Positions 9,457 through 19,260 are shown, counted from the first letter of the stretch. The stretch: DNA of 64,000 nt from Urechis unicinctus (GCA_034190875.2 CM067349.1:6392505-6456504), one strand, 5' to 3'. Program-made: numbers and translations. Notes: generated from the letters alone by a model not told the origin.

Positions 9457-9838
9457 TTATCACTGTTAAAGTTACTATCATATCGTTTTGATTTACTGGG
9501 TTTTGGTAACGTTCTTATGATCTGACAAATGTAAGATATTGTTAACTAGCCTGATCAGCCCGTCTTGTCCCTAATCTCAGCCGTGACCCTACATTAGTCG
9601 CCGCCATTAATCTTACATTATTCCCAATCTAGCCGTTAGTGAGAATAGCATTGAAGGCATTTTTACCTTGAAGGCATATCCCTCAGAAAAGACTTTTTTT
9701 CATCCAAATATTGCACATCTGTGCATATGTTATGATGTTAATCTAGCTCTTTTGACTTTTGAAACGCTCCCCCTCTTTTTCATTGTCAGCATGACATGTT
9801 TCACTAGCCCGGGGATATTTCCGTCCTTAAGACGGGGG

Positions 9839-10188
9839 TGTGACCCTAATAATAGACCTGGCTGGTACCTTTTCCCATTGGCCAATGACCCTTCGAGCCC
9901 ACGCCCCATGTGAGCAGTTGGGGTTGACCTTTGTGAAGGGGGACCGGCTATACCTGGACCAATGGGAGGCCAGCTGTGGGTGTGGTTCCGAGCGTAATCC
10001 AATGCCGGAACCCCGATAAAATAGCTGGCCTCGCGGAAGTACAGGGAGAAATACCTAGCGAAGAGACGAAGTATCTGAACAAGATTCTGACCCGAGATTC
10101 CAGAGAAAGCTAATAAGCTAAAACTCGAATAAACCAACAACAACTCAACTCCTGGACTCGTGTGTTTTCTCTGGCTAGTGTCCCACTC
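9839..10188 (+). mobile_element. probable solo LTR (decayed)
   Basis: The layout fits U3-R-U5 of a plus-strand retroelement. It has CCAAT motifs (a back-to-back pair at 9875-9886 and one at 9959-9963), a TATA-like GATAAAATAG at 10,015-10,024, and AATAAA at 10,128-10,133 followed by a T/G-rich stretch. It starts TGTGACCC and ends near CAACTACA/CAGCTACA, compatible with TG...CA ends. I found no matching 5-bp duplication, and no internal retroelement sequence is next to it. An ordinary promoter fragment is the alternative. The minus ORF across it looks like chance. Confidence 0.4.
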
Positions 10189-10387
10189 AAGCAACTACAA
10201 GCAGCTACAATATTTTTACATACGAAGGAGCGCGCAGAAATACGAATAACCAAGAAATATAAATATAACAAGAGTATAGCTATATAGGAGGAAATATAGT
10301 TATAAGACATACTTGCAATTGGCTAGGTGCATATTTTGGAAAAGATTGACAAGCATACACAAAGACTGACAATTTTCTTTAATATAT

Positions 10388-10471
10388 ATTACATAACACA
10401 GGCACTCAAGTTCAGACATCATGGAGATAACAAATCATGATGTCCAAACTCAAGTGCCTGTGATACATAAC
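10388..10471 (-). ncRNA. long hairpin, pairable as RNA on the minus strand (pre-miRNA-like or small foldback)
   Basis: The arms at 10,388-10,423 and 10,436-10,471 face each other across a 12-base loop. On the plus strand the stem shows seven A-C mismatches. On the minus strand all seven become G-U wobbles, leaving 36 positions with a single U-U mismatch. Length and loop fit an animal microRNA precursor, but a small foldback transposon remnant is equally possible. It lies 115 bases beyond the AATAAA of the minus-strand KDZ gene. Confidence 0.35.
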
Positions 10472-10585
10472 CAATCTAAAGTAATTGCCCTTATCTGATG
10501 TTGAATGCTGGTGTAAATGGTAGTCTGCTTGTTTGATAAATGTAAGAAGTGGATACAAACAAATTGGTTCAATACAGGCAGAATT

Positions 10586-10591
10586 TTTATT
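10586..10591 (-). terminator. polyadenylation signal of the KDZ gene
   Basis: The minus strand reads AATAAA 44 bases after the stop codon at 10,635-10,637. This is a normal 3' end position and supports 10,635 as the gene end. Confidence 0.6.
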
Positions 10592-10634
10592 TACATAACA
10601 GACCACAAGCTAAATATCTGCACAAATAAACTTA

Positions 10635-11298
10635 TTAAATTTCATCGTCACTGGAAATTTCTTCATTATCTGGAAATGCCTCCATATTGACAACAATCTC
10701 GCAAAGTCCATCCATTCCTGTATCATTAACACTGAAAAGATTATGCACGAACTGCTCTAAATTTGAGCACCCTCTGTCCGTGCATGTTTTGATCATTTTT
10801 TCTACAGCGTGAAAACGGTTCCTCGTTTTCCTCAAGATTTCTTGAAACCACTGACAAAGTTCCTTTATCAACGCTAGTTTGGTCAGTTTGCTGTTTTATG
10901 GCATCAATTGTATTTGACAGCTGTTTCACCCTTGTCACTGTTGCCCTGTGCAGGCATGCCATGTCTCAGTTCACCAAGTCTATTTCCTCAATACCCCTTT
11001 CATGTAGTCTGGGGTTGTCAATAAGCTTGCGCTTCATGGGGAGTGGCACATCAGACGAAACAGAATGGAGAGGTGAAAGGTACTGCCACACATCTGCATC
11101 AAGCGCTGTAACATCAGTGTTGTGAAAGGTGCTGCCACACATCTGCATCAAGCGTTGTAACATCAGAGCGTTGATGATGGTCCGGTTCGGGGCCAGAACC
11201 ATGTGTCGGGATACTGTTGTAGCTGTTGATAACCTTGTTCAGTTTCTTGCTTGTGAGCAGAATTTGGCGTGTAATACACTTTGCCAAGGACTGGCCCC
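10635..11298 (-). CDS. KDZ gene last exon, with duplication, stop and homopolymer changes
   Basis: GTCAACAG acceptor. The frame carries SLAKCITRQILLTSKKLNKV and NSYNSIP, a helical C-terminal part common in KDZ proteins, and ends in an acidic tail (EEISSDDEI) with TAA at 10,635-10,637. Four lesions are present: one surplus base in the run 11,295-11,299; a 49-bp tandem duplication (11,073-11,166) that shifts the frame; a TGA at 10,966-10,968; and one surplus base in the run 10,887-10,889. The reading frames on both sides of each are clearly one protein. Confidence 0.78.
11073..11166. repeat. 49-bp tandem duplication inside the KDZ last exon
   Basis: The copies start at 11,073 and 11,122 and differ at only a few positions. 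As 49 is not a multiple of three, the duplication itself breaks the frame. Confidence 0.9.
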
Positions 11299-12111
11299 CT
11301 GTTGACACAACAATGTAATTAATCATTAGCATTTCATGATAATCCCATTCTGACCTAGGCCGACGGACATAAAGATTTAGTTTATTGGAAAAACGACATA
11401 AAAATAAGGTAACTTCAAAACTCACTTGCATACTTTTACTTCATGGTCACAAAATAGTTGTACAGTACCGCGGCATCTCTCAACTCTTCCAGTTTTCTAT
11501 GACGCCTCTGGGTGCATCCGACAGCTTACGAAGTCTTATATAGGCGTGAGGTTAGGGGCTTTTTTTTTCTTCTTCTGCTGCCTCTCTATTTTTTTCAGGG
11601 AGGCATCTAGCCTGCACACAAAGTGATGAATAACAAAATTTAGTTTCAATGGCTTGTAGCAAAAAAGTTCTCTCCATATCTAGTCATATCCATTGTTTAA
11701 TTTAAAAAAGAAAGAAACAAAGGGCCTTGAAGATCTGCTACTGTTGACACGATTTTCAATAACAAGTTAAGTCACAAGATTAAATTTTGAAAAAGTTAAT
11801 GGTATAACATTGTATTCAATGAGACACCAGGGAAAAACACTAACCACAAAAAACATTTGCCGGGTCAGGCAAGTGTCCTTGCTTGCTGTATTACAAAAGG
11901 TGACATCAAACTTTCAATAACCTATTGGGTTTACTTGGCATTGGAGAATCTTATAAGCTTTTCAAAGGTCATGAAGGGCTTATCTAAGTTTTTAAGAGTG
12001 ACAATTTTTTCCACAGCAAAGATATATGTTATGGTATACTGTATGACTGAGCTACCAAATATAACAATATCTAAGCATCTATTATAATTATGTATGTAAA
12101 TATCAAATTAC

Positions 12112-12856
12112 CTGGCTAGCTGCTCTTCAGTATCCTCTGTGTTTAATGCATCATCAATTTCACAAACACTGCAGCCAGAATAAGAAGATAAAAAACATTA
12201 ATATCACTCCAATAACAGGATTGTTCTTCCTTCTCCTGGCAGGAATATTACAGATACATTGCTGTACCATTTGTGTATTTGATAAAAATCCACATTATCC
12301 AAAGACCCAACACATTGTGAGAAGAGAGTTTACCTCAATGAATGGTATAGGTACAACATTAATGCATATGTGCATTCCCAAGCATCTATAGAGTACGCAC
12401 AAAAAAAGGTTTAAATAAATTGCAAGGTTCCACATTTGGCAGAAATCTATGACAATTAATTAAATCAAACTGCATATTTTTGTCAGAACAGCCATTTACC
12501 ATTATGGCTCTGTTTGAAAGTCAAGACCACCTCGTTCTCTTCTGAACACCAGTCATGTACTTGACCTATGGTTGCTCCTGTTTGAAGCCATTTTGATAAC
12601 ATTGTGTGGGCTTACCATATAACTTCAACTTCACAATATTCACAACTGCAATTACATGATTCAATAAAATTTGTAGATAACATTGGTTAGATGAAGCAAT
12701 GCTTATTAACTATATTCACAGCATGTATGGTACCCCAACAACAAGGATACAAGTTACAAGTTACTAAACTAATTACAGCCTAGGAATACCAATGACAATG
12801 CCTTGTAATAAACCAAGATACTCCTCCATTTTCTTTGATGTACTATCTTTGATAAG
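12112..12856 (-). CDS. KDZ gene exons 10-14
   Basis: Five small exons with fitting splice sites and phases: 12,856-12,790 (MEEYLGLLQGIV), 12,645-12,616 (VNIVKLKLYG), 12,565-12,500 (VHDWCSEENEVVLTF), 12,385-12,334 (AWECTYALMLYLYHSL) and 12,168-12,112 (VCEIDDALNTEDTEEQLA). All five are open, and phases run 0-1, 1-1, 1-1, 1-2, 2-2. Chance would rarely give that. They form the helical C-terminal part that follows the catalytic Glu in KDZ proteins. Confidence 0.75.
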
Positions 12857-12973
12857 CTATGACAATCTGTTATTCAAGGTATGGCCTTCAAAACCATTTA
12901 AGTAATCAATTTATTAAAAAATAATATAATTTGAGTAGTAGAAAGACAATAAGTAATGTACAGGTAGTTATAC

Positions 12974-13182
12974 TTGCATTTTTTAGAAGTGATTTTCTGT
13001 CCATAGTTCAGGAGTGATTCCACAATAGGGTCTGACCTATTCTCTGGGGAAATTTCTTTTGTGATCTTGCTGAATTTGCCCAAATAGATCCAGCATCTCT
13101 CAGTTCCTTCACCATCAAAAAGCCCAGCGCCTTGGGCTATACTGGATTTACGATTAAAAACTATTTGATGTTTCAGCATGAC
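12974..13182 (-). CDS. KDZ gene exon 9 (catalytic Glu)
   Basis: Contains GAGLFDGEGTERCWIYLGKF and ITKEISPENRSD, the hallmark E region of KDZ transposases (family pattern G-E-x-x-E-R-x-W). It starts in phase 0. The GTATAA donor leaves in phase 2 although exon 10 needs phase 0. One missing base in the six-base A run (12,979-12,984) would reconcile them. Confidence 0.88.
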
Positions 13183-13296
13183 CTTTGTTGGTAGCAATGA
13201 AATTATTGAGGATATTTTTAATATATAATATCATACATTATTATGCAAGTATATTTATCAATATAATATTCCTGTAACTTTAATTTACATTCTTAC

Positions 13297-13401
13297 CTGA
13301 CATGACATCTTGTAACCATACACATTGAATATTGGCAGGGCAAATGTCACTCCAGCACTTATGCCTTTTCTCTGCATATGCACGCCAACAATACTGTTTA
13401 A
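13297..13401 (-). CDS. KDZ gene exon 8 (ALPIF...CQ)
   Basis: CCATTTTTAG acceptor and GTAAGA donor bound exactly 35 codons. The frame ends ALPIFNVYGYKMSCQ, which matches the conserved P-x-F-x5-H/K-x3-C-Q stretch just before the catalytic Glu. A second acceptor-like AG (AAACAG) 8 bases in gives the wrong phase and was rejected. Confidence 0.85.
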
Positions 13402-13462
13402 CTAAAAATGGCAACAACTTTCAGCATTAGGTTGCATAGTATCAAAAATTGTGTTTGGTTAC

Positions 13463-13553
13463 CTTGACAACAGTGCTTAGTAAACAGCCCAAATCATACG
13501 TTTGGATGTCCACATTCTCCAAGTTTTTCATCATGAAAATACGGTATGCCATG
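13463..13553 (-). CDS. KDZ gene exon 7 (YDLGC)
   Basis: CTTAACAG acceptor, GTAACC donor. It enters in phase 2 and leaves in phase 0, as the neighbours require. The frame contains TYDLGCLLSTVVK; YDxxC is a conserved KDZ motif between the second and third catalytic residues. Confidence 0.82.
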
Positions 13554-14197
13554 CTGTTAAGAACAGACACAGGGTTATCAGTATGTTAAAGATGTCCATC
13601 CAGATGAATAACAATTGTGGGTAAAATCTAAAATAAAAACAACAACAACCAAAGCCACAACTACAATACTGTTCACATGCTTCTTCAATAACTATAGCAT
13701 AACAGAAAGCCCATTCTCCAAAGTCATTCACAATGGTGTGATGTTTCTCCTATGATACCAAAATTATAAATCATAATGGGGAAATCATCATGTATGGTCT
13801 CAAATGCCAGTTATATGTACCAGTTGAAATTCAACTGACAATTGTTAGATCTGCATTTTTATAAACTTCTCCACAAGCTCAGTAATAAATCATAAAGGTC
13901 TAGTCCTGCTACATGCCACCGTATATGGTCATATAATGAAAGTTTGGCATCAAAAACCCATGTATATGTGATTGCTGTTTTTGTTCCTGCACGAAACAAG
14001 AAATTGACACATGACATGACTAAATCATGATGTAATAGATGGACAAATTGTAGCTTAGTTTGATTACACCAAGATATTCACATTATGACACATATGTCTA
14101 CCTGTGGCAAATGAGTTACTTGCTTAAAGGTGTCTGGATGTTCAATTATTACATTCTACAAATCATATTAATACTATACAAAAAGAGTTGATCTTAC

Positions 14198-14334
14198 CGC
14201 TCCCCATGTTCCATGTAAAAAATCTTGCAAGGGAAGTCACGGTAACAAACAGATGCAAATGCACCAGTAATGTCCAGCTTAGCCGTCTTGTTTTTGGCAA
14301 GGAGAAGGAACCCAGCTTGGAAATTGCTACAGTT
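14198..14334 (-). CDS. KDZ gene exon 6 (second catalytic Asp)
   Basis: A clean TTGTAG acceptor and GTAAGA donor enclose 45 codons plus two bases with no stop: NCSNFQAGFLLLAK, KLDITGAFASVCYRDFP, IFYMEHGE. The Asp in LDITG and the following Cys-x-x-Asp-Phe-Pro stretch align with the second catalytic region of KDZ transposases. No lesion is seen. Confidence 0.88.
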
Positions 14335-14530
14335 CTACAATAGCAATATGAGGATAAGGTAATTATAAAGATGGTCAATGCAGATCTACATCAAAATATT
14401 ACATCACTAAAGTAACCAATCAATTCAGCTGACTTGTCTATACATACATTAGTTAGTGCAGGTTAATGACACAACAAATGTCAATATTCACCATATTTGA
14501 CAGTATTTGAAATATATATTTCACACCCAC

Positions 14531-14683
14531 CTGGTCCACAGGGTTGGCTTTGTCACTATGGCATCCGACAAACTGGTCTATCACATTCTGAGACAGGAAG
14601 AAACAGCCTTCATGTATAGGGGCTCTGACGCTACGTCCCGTTTTTGCCCCACAAACTAAATTCATGTTGCCATCCATGATTTC
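14531..14683 (-). CDS. KDZ gene exon 5 (first catalytic Asp)
   Basis: The frame EIMDGNMNLVCGAKTGRS leads to FFLSQNVIDQFV and a perfect CAG/GTGGGT donor in phase 0. The Asp in MDGN is the first member of the KDZ triad. The upstream boundary is odd: the intron ends TTTCCTTTTTAC with no AG, so the acceptor is mutated or a one- or two-base deletion removed it. Confidence 0.85.
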
Positions 14684-15543
14684 GTAAAAAGGAAATAGAT
14701 TATTTTATGTGCATAGTGGTTATTATCATTGCTTATCATGGCAATGGTATTAATTGGCAATCTCATTGCAGGGCATGAAACTTAGAAAATTTGCCACCGG
14801 CCAACCTGGCTGGTAGTTCCAAAAATCCACCGGCCCAGAAAAAATTCCACCAGCCAGCAAAATTCAACACAAGTTTATGTATATTTATGAATACTTTATT
14901 TTTTTTACCCATAACCCACATAATATAACTCAAAATATACACGAAAAAAATTAAAATAAAATTGCACCACATTCAATCACTTGATAAACACAGCATGAAA
15001 AACATGACACTCGGGTAAAAACATATAATACACACAACAATAACACCCTACTTAACAACAGTCTTTCTGGTATGTGGCCTCGAGCGCCCAGGACAAACCA
15101 ATGTAAACAAAGTCCTCTTCTGGTCCATCCTCCTCCTCACTTCCACATCGAATGTTTTCCTTGTAACTGGAGCGTCAATACCAGGTCCCAGTAATCTATA
15201 ACAGTTCTATAGCATGCTCAGGGTTGCAGTCAGTGATAGGGGGTGACACAAGAAGCACAGTCATCGGGTCGTTGAGGGAGTCTGCGCCAAGACTGAACCA
15301 TCAGTCATTTTTTATGTTGACTCCTCTTTCACACAGCTGTAGAGGCAGGAAGGGTCAGAATGAGGTCCATGAGGGCTAATACATTACAACAGTCTGTCCT
15401 ATGTGCCCTATTGATGCTTGCCTAGGACATCTAGTCAATTCCTGGACCTCTGCTGCTGTCTGTGAGAATCTGCACAAGACATATGATCACACTATAGGCA
15501 ATGATTATTTACATACACAAATGATAAATAGGTTTATTCAGCA

Positions 15544-15665
15544 TCAGCTCACCTGTGCTTTAAGCATTGCCCACTGGTCTGGGATATATGCAGTGTCAAC
15601 ACCTGCACAAGAGAGTACAACACTGAAATGTTCAACGAGTTTGGCTGCTGCCTGATCACCAAAAT
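15544..15665 (-). pseudogene. hAT transposase C-terminal fragment
   Basis: The frame FGDQAAAKLVEHFSVV...YIPDQWAMLKAQ resembles the C-terminal part of the same hAT family. It ends at a GTGAGC donor-like site. A further piece at about 15,200-15,360 (DSLNDPMTVLLVSPPITD, with in-frame stops) fits the dimerisation region. The sequence between it and the zinc finger is gone. Confidence 0.5.
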
Positions 15666-15685
15666 CTGAAAGCATATTCAGACAG

Positions 15686-16159
15686 CTACACATCTTTGGT
15701 TGCATATGTTCTGCAGCAATCGCAAAACATTACATCTTGCTTTTCATCGTGTCGCAGCCAACCTCTTTCTTCTCCGCAGTCTGTTTTCAGCCAGCTAGAA
15801 TTCCATTTCCTGCCTCTTTTTTTCTCATAATCTTTACTTTGAATCCTTAGCTCTTCTGGTAGCTTGCGCTTACTCGACTGGGGAGGCTTGGCCCCTTCAA
15901 CGAAATGCCCGTGTACAAAGTGTAGACAAATTGGTGATTTGGACACAGACGATTTGACTTGGTCGACTCGTAGAACAGAGCTTGATGATTTATCATGATC
16001 AAACGAAGCCTTATTCATCCACATAAGTTCGCCGAGACCCAAACGCAACGCGCGACGCTTCGCAGCGACCGACGTTTCGCCCGTGTCATGACGTGACACG
16101 TTGACAGCACGCGTCGCATCGTGACACGCTGACCAGTTGAAAGCGCGAGCTTCTGTCAC
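15686..16159 (-). pseudogene. hAT transposase N-terminal fragment (TTF-type zinc finger)
   Basis: 157 codons. The last 40 residues (RKWNSSWLKTDCGEERGW, then MFCDCCRTYATK) match the TTF-type zinc finger at the start of ZMYM/ZNF862-like hAT transposases: Trp-rich, then CxxC. The frame stops at 15,686 where the catalytic domain should begin, so this is the 5' part of a truncated gene. The start at 16,159 may be downstream of the true one. Confidence 0.65.
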
Positions 16160-16876
16160 AGCTTCTCAAAAGCCGAGCCTAACCTTGGAGTCATACCTCC
16201 GTGCACCTACTTACATTATTACCTGAAACAACAACAATAAATTGGCACATCGCGGCCAACAGCGACACATGCAAAGATGAACAAGCCTCGAATACAATTC
16301 TAGCACAACAAATTCACGGCTGCTCGTGAGGGGTGTTTTTACGATTTCGGACATGGTAATGGAAGAATGATATTGTTTGAACAAAACAAAACACAGTTAT
16401 ATTATATATAAAAGACCAGAAATCATATGAATGAGGATGCGTCATGTAAGTATAACCGTCACATTGCTGCGTAAGTTATTTTGTGAACAAGTCGTCAGCT
16501 AAGTGAGCGACGGTATATTAGCGCCCATTTAACAAAACCAACGGGACATCCGATAAAGTCGTATAAGGTGTCCAAATCTGTATATTTAATACTACAATGA
16601 ACACCAGAGACACTTTAAATAAATACTCGCTGTGTTTGGAGCGTCACTGGTGATCTCAGTCGGGGTTCGGGGCTTAAGTGCGTGTTAAATTAAAGGTCGG
16701 GCGCTTCAGAACGTGCTGCGAGCGGGCGCATCATAAAAACTTACTACAGGCAATTTGTTGACTCGCCACCCGGGCGACCAGTTTCGTAATTTCTACCCGC
16801 CAGAGCCGATTTTGACTCGCCATTGGCGGGCGGGCGGGCGTTAGTTTCGAGCCCTGCATTGCATTCAAGAGTCTAC

Positions 16877-16948
16877 CTAAGGGCAAACAGGGCACTGAGA
16901 TCCATCTGGGAATCCTAGCCCAGTGAACGGCAAGGTGCCAAAATTATG
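16877..16948 (-). CDS. KDZ gene exon 4 (CPVC motif) ending in a stop at the splice site
   Basis: The frame LPFTGLGFPDGSQCPVCP is strongly KDZ-like; the CPxC pair is diagnostic of the cysteine cluster before the first catalytic Asp. The last codon before the GTAGAC donor is TAG (complement of 16,877-16,879). CAG would be the usual last codon before a donor, so a C-to-T change is likely. The hAT element begins in the intron 20 bases downstream. Confidence 0.65.
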   Translation of the reverse strand, partial: HNFGTLPFTGLGFPDGSQCPVCP

Positions 16949-16989
16949 CTCAACCCAACAAAAGATCACGATTGATTCTGAGCCGATGC

Positions 16990-17342
16990 TTCTGTACAAA
17001 TATTGATATTTGGTTTGCATTATCAATCGTATCACAGTTATTGAAGAAGCAATCCCAAGCATTATTCAAAGAATCAGTTAAAAAATGTCACACCCCCCTA
17101 TGAGCATGTCTACCAATTCCTGATCTGCACTCTTGCATGCTAGTGAAGAAGTCATAGATGCTTATCTGTCCTTCCAACACCATGGCTCTCAGTGTACGCA
17201 TGAAATCAAGAGTAAATGCCACTCTTGGACTAGAAGGCGTTGCTTCCCAATGTCCATATTCCAGTAAAATGACTGGTAATGGCTCACAGTGGCTCACATT
17301 CAATCCGTGTCTTTTTGCTGTGGCCAGCCATTGCCATAAGTT
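16990..17342 (-). CDS. KDZ gene exon 3 (CxC-associated helical region)
   Basis: After a CCCTAG acceptor the frame runs NLWQWLATAKRHGLNV, then the KDZ-typical LLEYGHWEATPSSPRVAFTL and a helical stretch ending DFFTSMQECRSG at about 17,115. A stop follows at 17,087-17,089, between a six-C run (17,093-17,098 on the plus strand) and a six-A run (17,080-17,085). Coding-like sequence with a conserved Trp (LNNAWDCFF) goes on to about 16,990. The exact 3' splice boundary is unclear. Confidence 0.65.
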
Positions 17343-17624
17343 CTAGGGTTGCCATTTCATAAATTGAGATGCTACAATATTCAATCACAAAATACAAGCT
17401 AATTAACACAGCCTAGTTGAGTACAGTTTAACAATATAAATGTTAGGGTTTCAAGACTGAGTCTCACACAACACTGAGTTTTGTAGGCTGAATGAGCAGA
17501 TTAATACGCATTACAAAACAATACCTTGACCATCTCTACTTATTTCAATTTGGGAGCCAAATGTAATAGGCTACAAAGTGCAAGGTAAACACTCCTATGC
17601 TATTCATTTTTTAAGAGAACAAAC

Positions 17625-17742
17625 CTCAGGATTCCATTTTTCCAACTTAAGCACGAGTATTGTTCTGTGGTAACTCATCGGTTACTCATGCAATTGGCTT
17701 CATCTGGGTCAAGGGCTGTGTCAGATATGTCATGGGCCATAC
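17625..17742 (-). CDS. KDZ gene exon 2 with an 11-bp tandem duplication
   Basis: TGTATAG acceptor and GTTTGT donor. The first half reads MAHDISDTALDPDEANC, the second MSYHRTILVLKLEKWNPE in another frame. The switch sits on two 11-base near copies (TGGTAACTCAT at 17,668-17,678 and CGGTTACTCAT at 17,679-17,689). Collapsing them to one restores a single frame that leaves in phase 0 for exon 3. Confidence 0.65.
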
Positions 17743-19039
17743 CTATACAGAAGCAAAATAAATTCTCAACAACTTGGTAGACATGGAATGACAATAGATT
17801 ATATCAGATACATACCAAAGCATGCTAATCAGTTTTTTGCAGTGACTATTTGTTACACACAATTTTTAGGTAAGTGTCATAGGCCGAAGCCAGACCTACT
17901 GCACACCATGGAAGGGTGGCCAATTGTAAACATGTTGTGACAGGGCCGTTCTAGACTGTTTGGTAGTCTCATTAGCATCAAATGCAATGAAACATTTTGT
18001 TCCTCTAATATACTACAAATGAAGAATAGTGTTTTCGCTCAATACCATTTTGTTATCCTTGGGGATTTTATAGTAACAATCATAGTTCGCGGCCATGAAA
18101 GTGGTGTCATGATTTATGTACCTAAGAAAGAATTGTCGCACTGCTTTATTCTTCATTCAATTGCCATCTTAATTACACCAATATGTGGAATAATGAAAGT
18201 GATAAGCAGATCCAAGTGATAATTGATCAAAACTGGATAACCCTCTGAAACATGCATCTTTTCAATTATCACTAGCATCTATATCAAGGAGACTCTACTT
18301 AACACATTGGTATGATAATCTCTAATGGTATGGTCAATTTAAAGACACTATGTACCCAGCTTACTTTCCCTGTGAAATCTTTTAACGTCAAAGCAACGGC
18401 TCCATGGTAATGGTCCTAGTCCTAGGGCGATTTCATGTTGCGACTATGTCAAAGGGAAGCGAGACTGAGTATTTGTGTATTAGGAAGTTTGGCAATATGG
18501 AATTAAACTGATACACAAGTCAATTGAACTGTTGTAGTCAATTGCATGATTCACAGATATTTGGTGTGTGAGTGAAACTGTTAACATGTCATCCCATTGA
18601 ACCTTTCAACCCTGAAGTGATTATTGGAACAGCCCAATGAACTTGGTGACCTGCATCGTTAGGAAACTCTTATCTTCTCTCCATCCCGTTTCGCTTGAGA
18701 AATACGGCAGACTCAAATTGTCATGAAACTCAAAATGCGACAAAGCGGGTATTATTCGAGGAGATACTCTCACCTGGGTAAAAACGTTAGGAAACTATCT
18801 GGGGAATAGGCAAGGCACTTGCCCCTGGTGTTTTGATTATCTAAAGCCACCTACAGCCAGCTACAGCGCGGATGTGAGAGATCGAATGTAGTAAAAACAG
18901 GGTAAATAGCGCGGACGCTGTCAGCTGGGTCAGAGGCCTTTGTCTATCTGGGGAATAGAACGTTTATCTTTCAACATGGCACAATCCGTTGAAAACGATT
19001 CTCTGAAGAAAACAATAATATATGTTTGAATTTCTATAC

Positions 19040-19260
19040 CGTCATTGGGTCCTGGGGCTGTGTGAGACTTGTCACTGCTGACTCTTGACTTTTCGTTTTC
19101 ATGATCGTGGCTGGGCCTGGTCCTAGACTGGAGCTCCCATGTCGCGGTTAAGCACTGGTGTTTCAACTGGATAGCACACACATCTTCCGCTCTCAAAAAT
19201 GTTCACACCGTCTGGCTCGGGGTTAAGGTTGACTTCCCGCTCATGTCTCTTAGGTGCCAT
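19040..19260 (-). CDS. KDZ gene exon 1 (start codon)
   Basis: The ATG at 19,258-19,260 opens MAPKRHEREVNLNPEPDG, a basic start typical of KDZ proteins. After 41 codons the frame stops, but the next frame carries on with clearly similar composition (SRTRPSHDHENEKSRV...) to a GTATAG donor. One surplus base in the run at 19,136-19,138 explains the switch. With it removed, the exon ends in phase 1, exactly what exon 2 needs. The intron from 19,039 to 17,743 shows no other clear exon. Confidence 0.7.

Larger units (their letters stand above)
14769..16856 (-). mobile_element. hAT-superfamily DNA transposon, internally deleted
   Basis: The ends are imperfect inverted repeats: CAGGGCATGAAACTTA at the left, and on the other strand CAGGGCTCGAAACTAA at the right. 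CAGGG ends are typical of hAT. CATTG flanks both sides (14,764-14,768 and 16,857-16,861); the hAT rule is 8 bp, so only part of a duplication is visible. Inside, the minus strand codes for a TTF-type zinc-finger region and pieces of an hAT C-terminal part. At 2.1 kb it is shorter than an autonomous element, and the transposase core is missing. It lies in the KDZ intron between exons 4 and 5, so it came later than that gene copy. Confidence 0.8.
10635..19260 (-). pseudogene. KDZ-superfamily DDE transposase gene, about 15 exons, with small lesions
   Basis: I assembled exons at 19260-19040, 17742-17625, 17342-about 17114 (coding signal continues to about 16990), 16948-16877, 14683-14531, 14334-14198, 13553-13463, 13401-13297, 13182-12974, 12856-12790, 12645-12616, 12565-12500, 12385-12334, 12168-12112 and 11298-10635. 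Most have canonical splice sites, and phases agree from exon to exon. The order of motifs matches KDZ (Kyakuja-Dileera-Zisupton) transposases: an upstream helical region (ATPSSPRVAFTLDFMR), a CPVC cysteine pair, Asp in MDGNMNL, Asp in KLDITGAF, YDLGC, ALPIFNVYGYKMSCQ, and Glu in DGEGTERCW. All three catalytic acids are present. Lesions are a stop at 16,877-16,879, a stop at 10,966-10,968, 11-bp and 49-bp tandem duplications, a lost acceptor at 14,684 and several one-base homopolymer changes. It is either a recently dead transposase or host-derived gene, or a gene damaged on paper by assembly errors. Confidence 0.85.

Noticed and set aside
9730-10194. 154-codon minus-strand ORF
   Set aside because: It runs antisense across the probable solo LTR and shows no domain.
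14100-14162. Extra KDZ exon on the minus strand (NVIIEHPDTFKQVTHLPQ)
   Set aside because: Exons at 14,198-14,334 and 13,463-13,553 already join in phase and give a continuous KDZ motif order. Including this segment breaks the phase.
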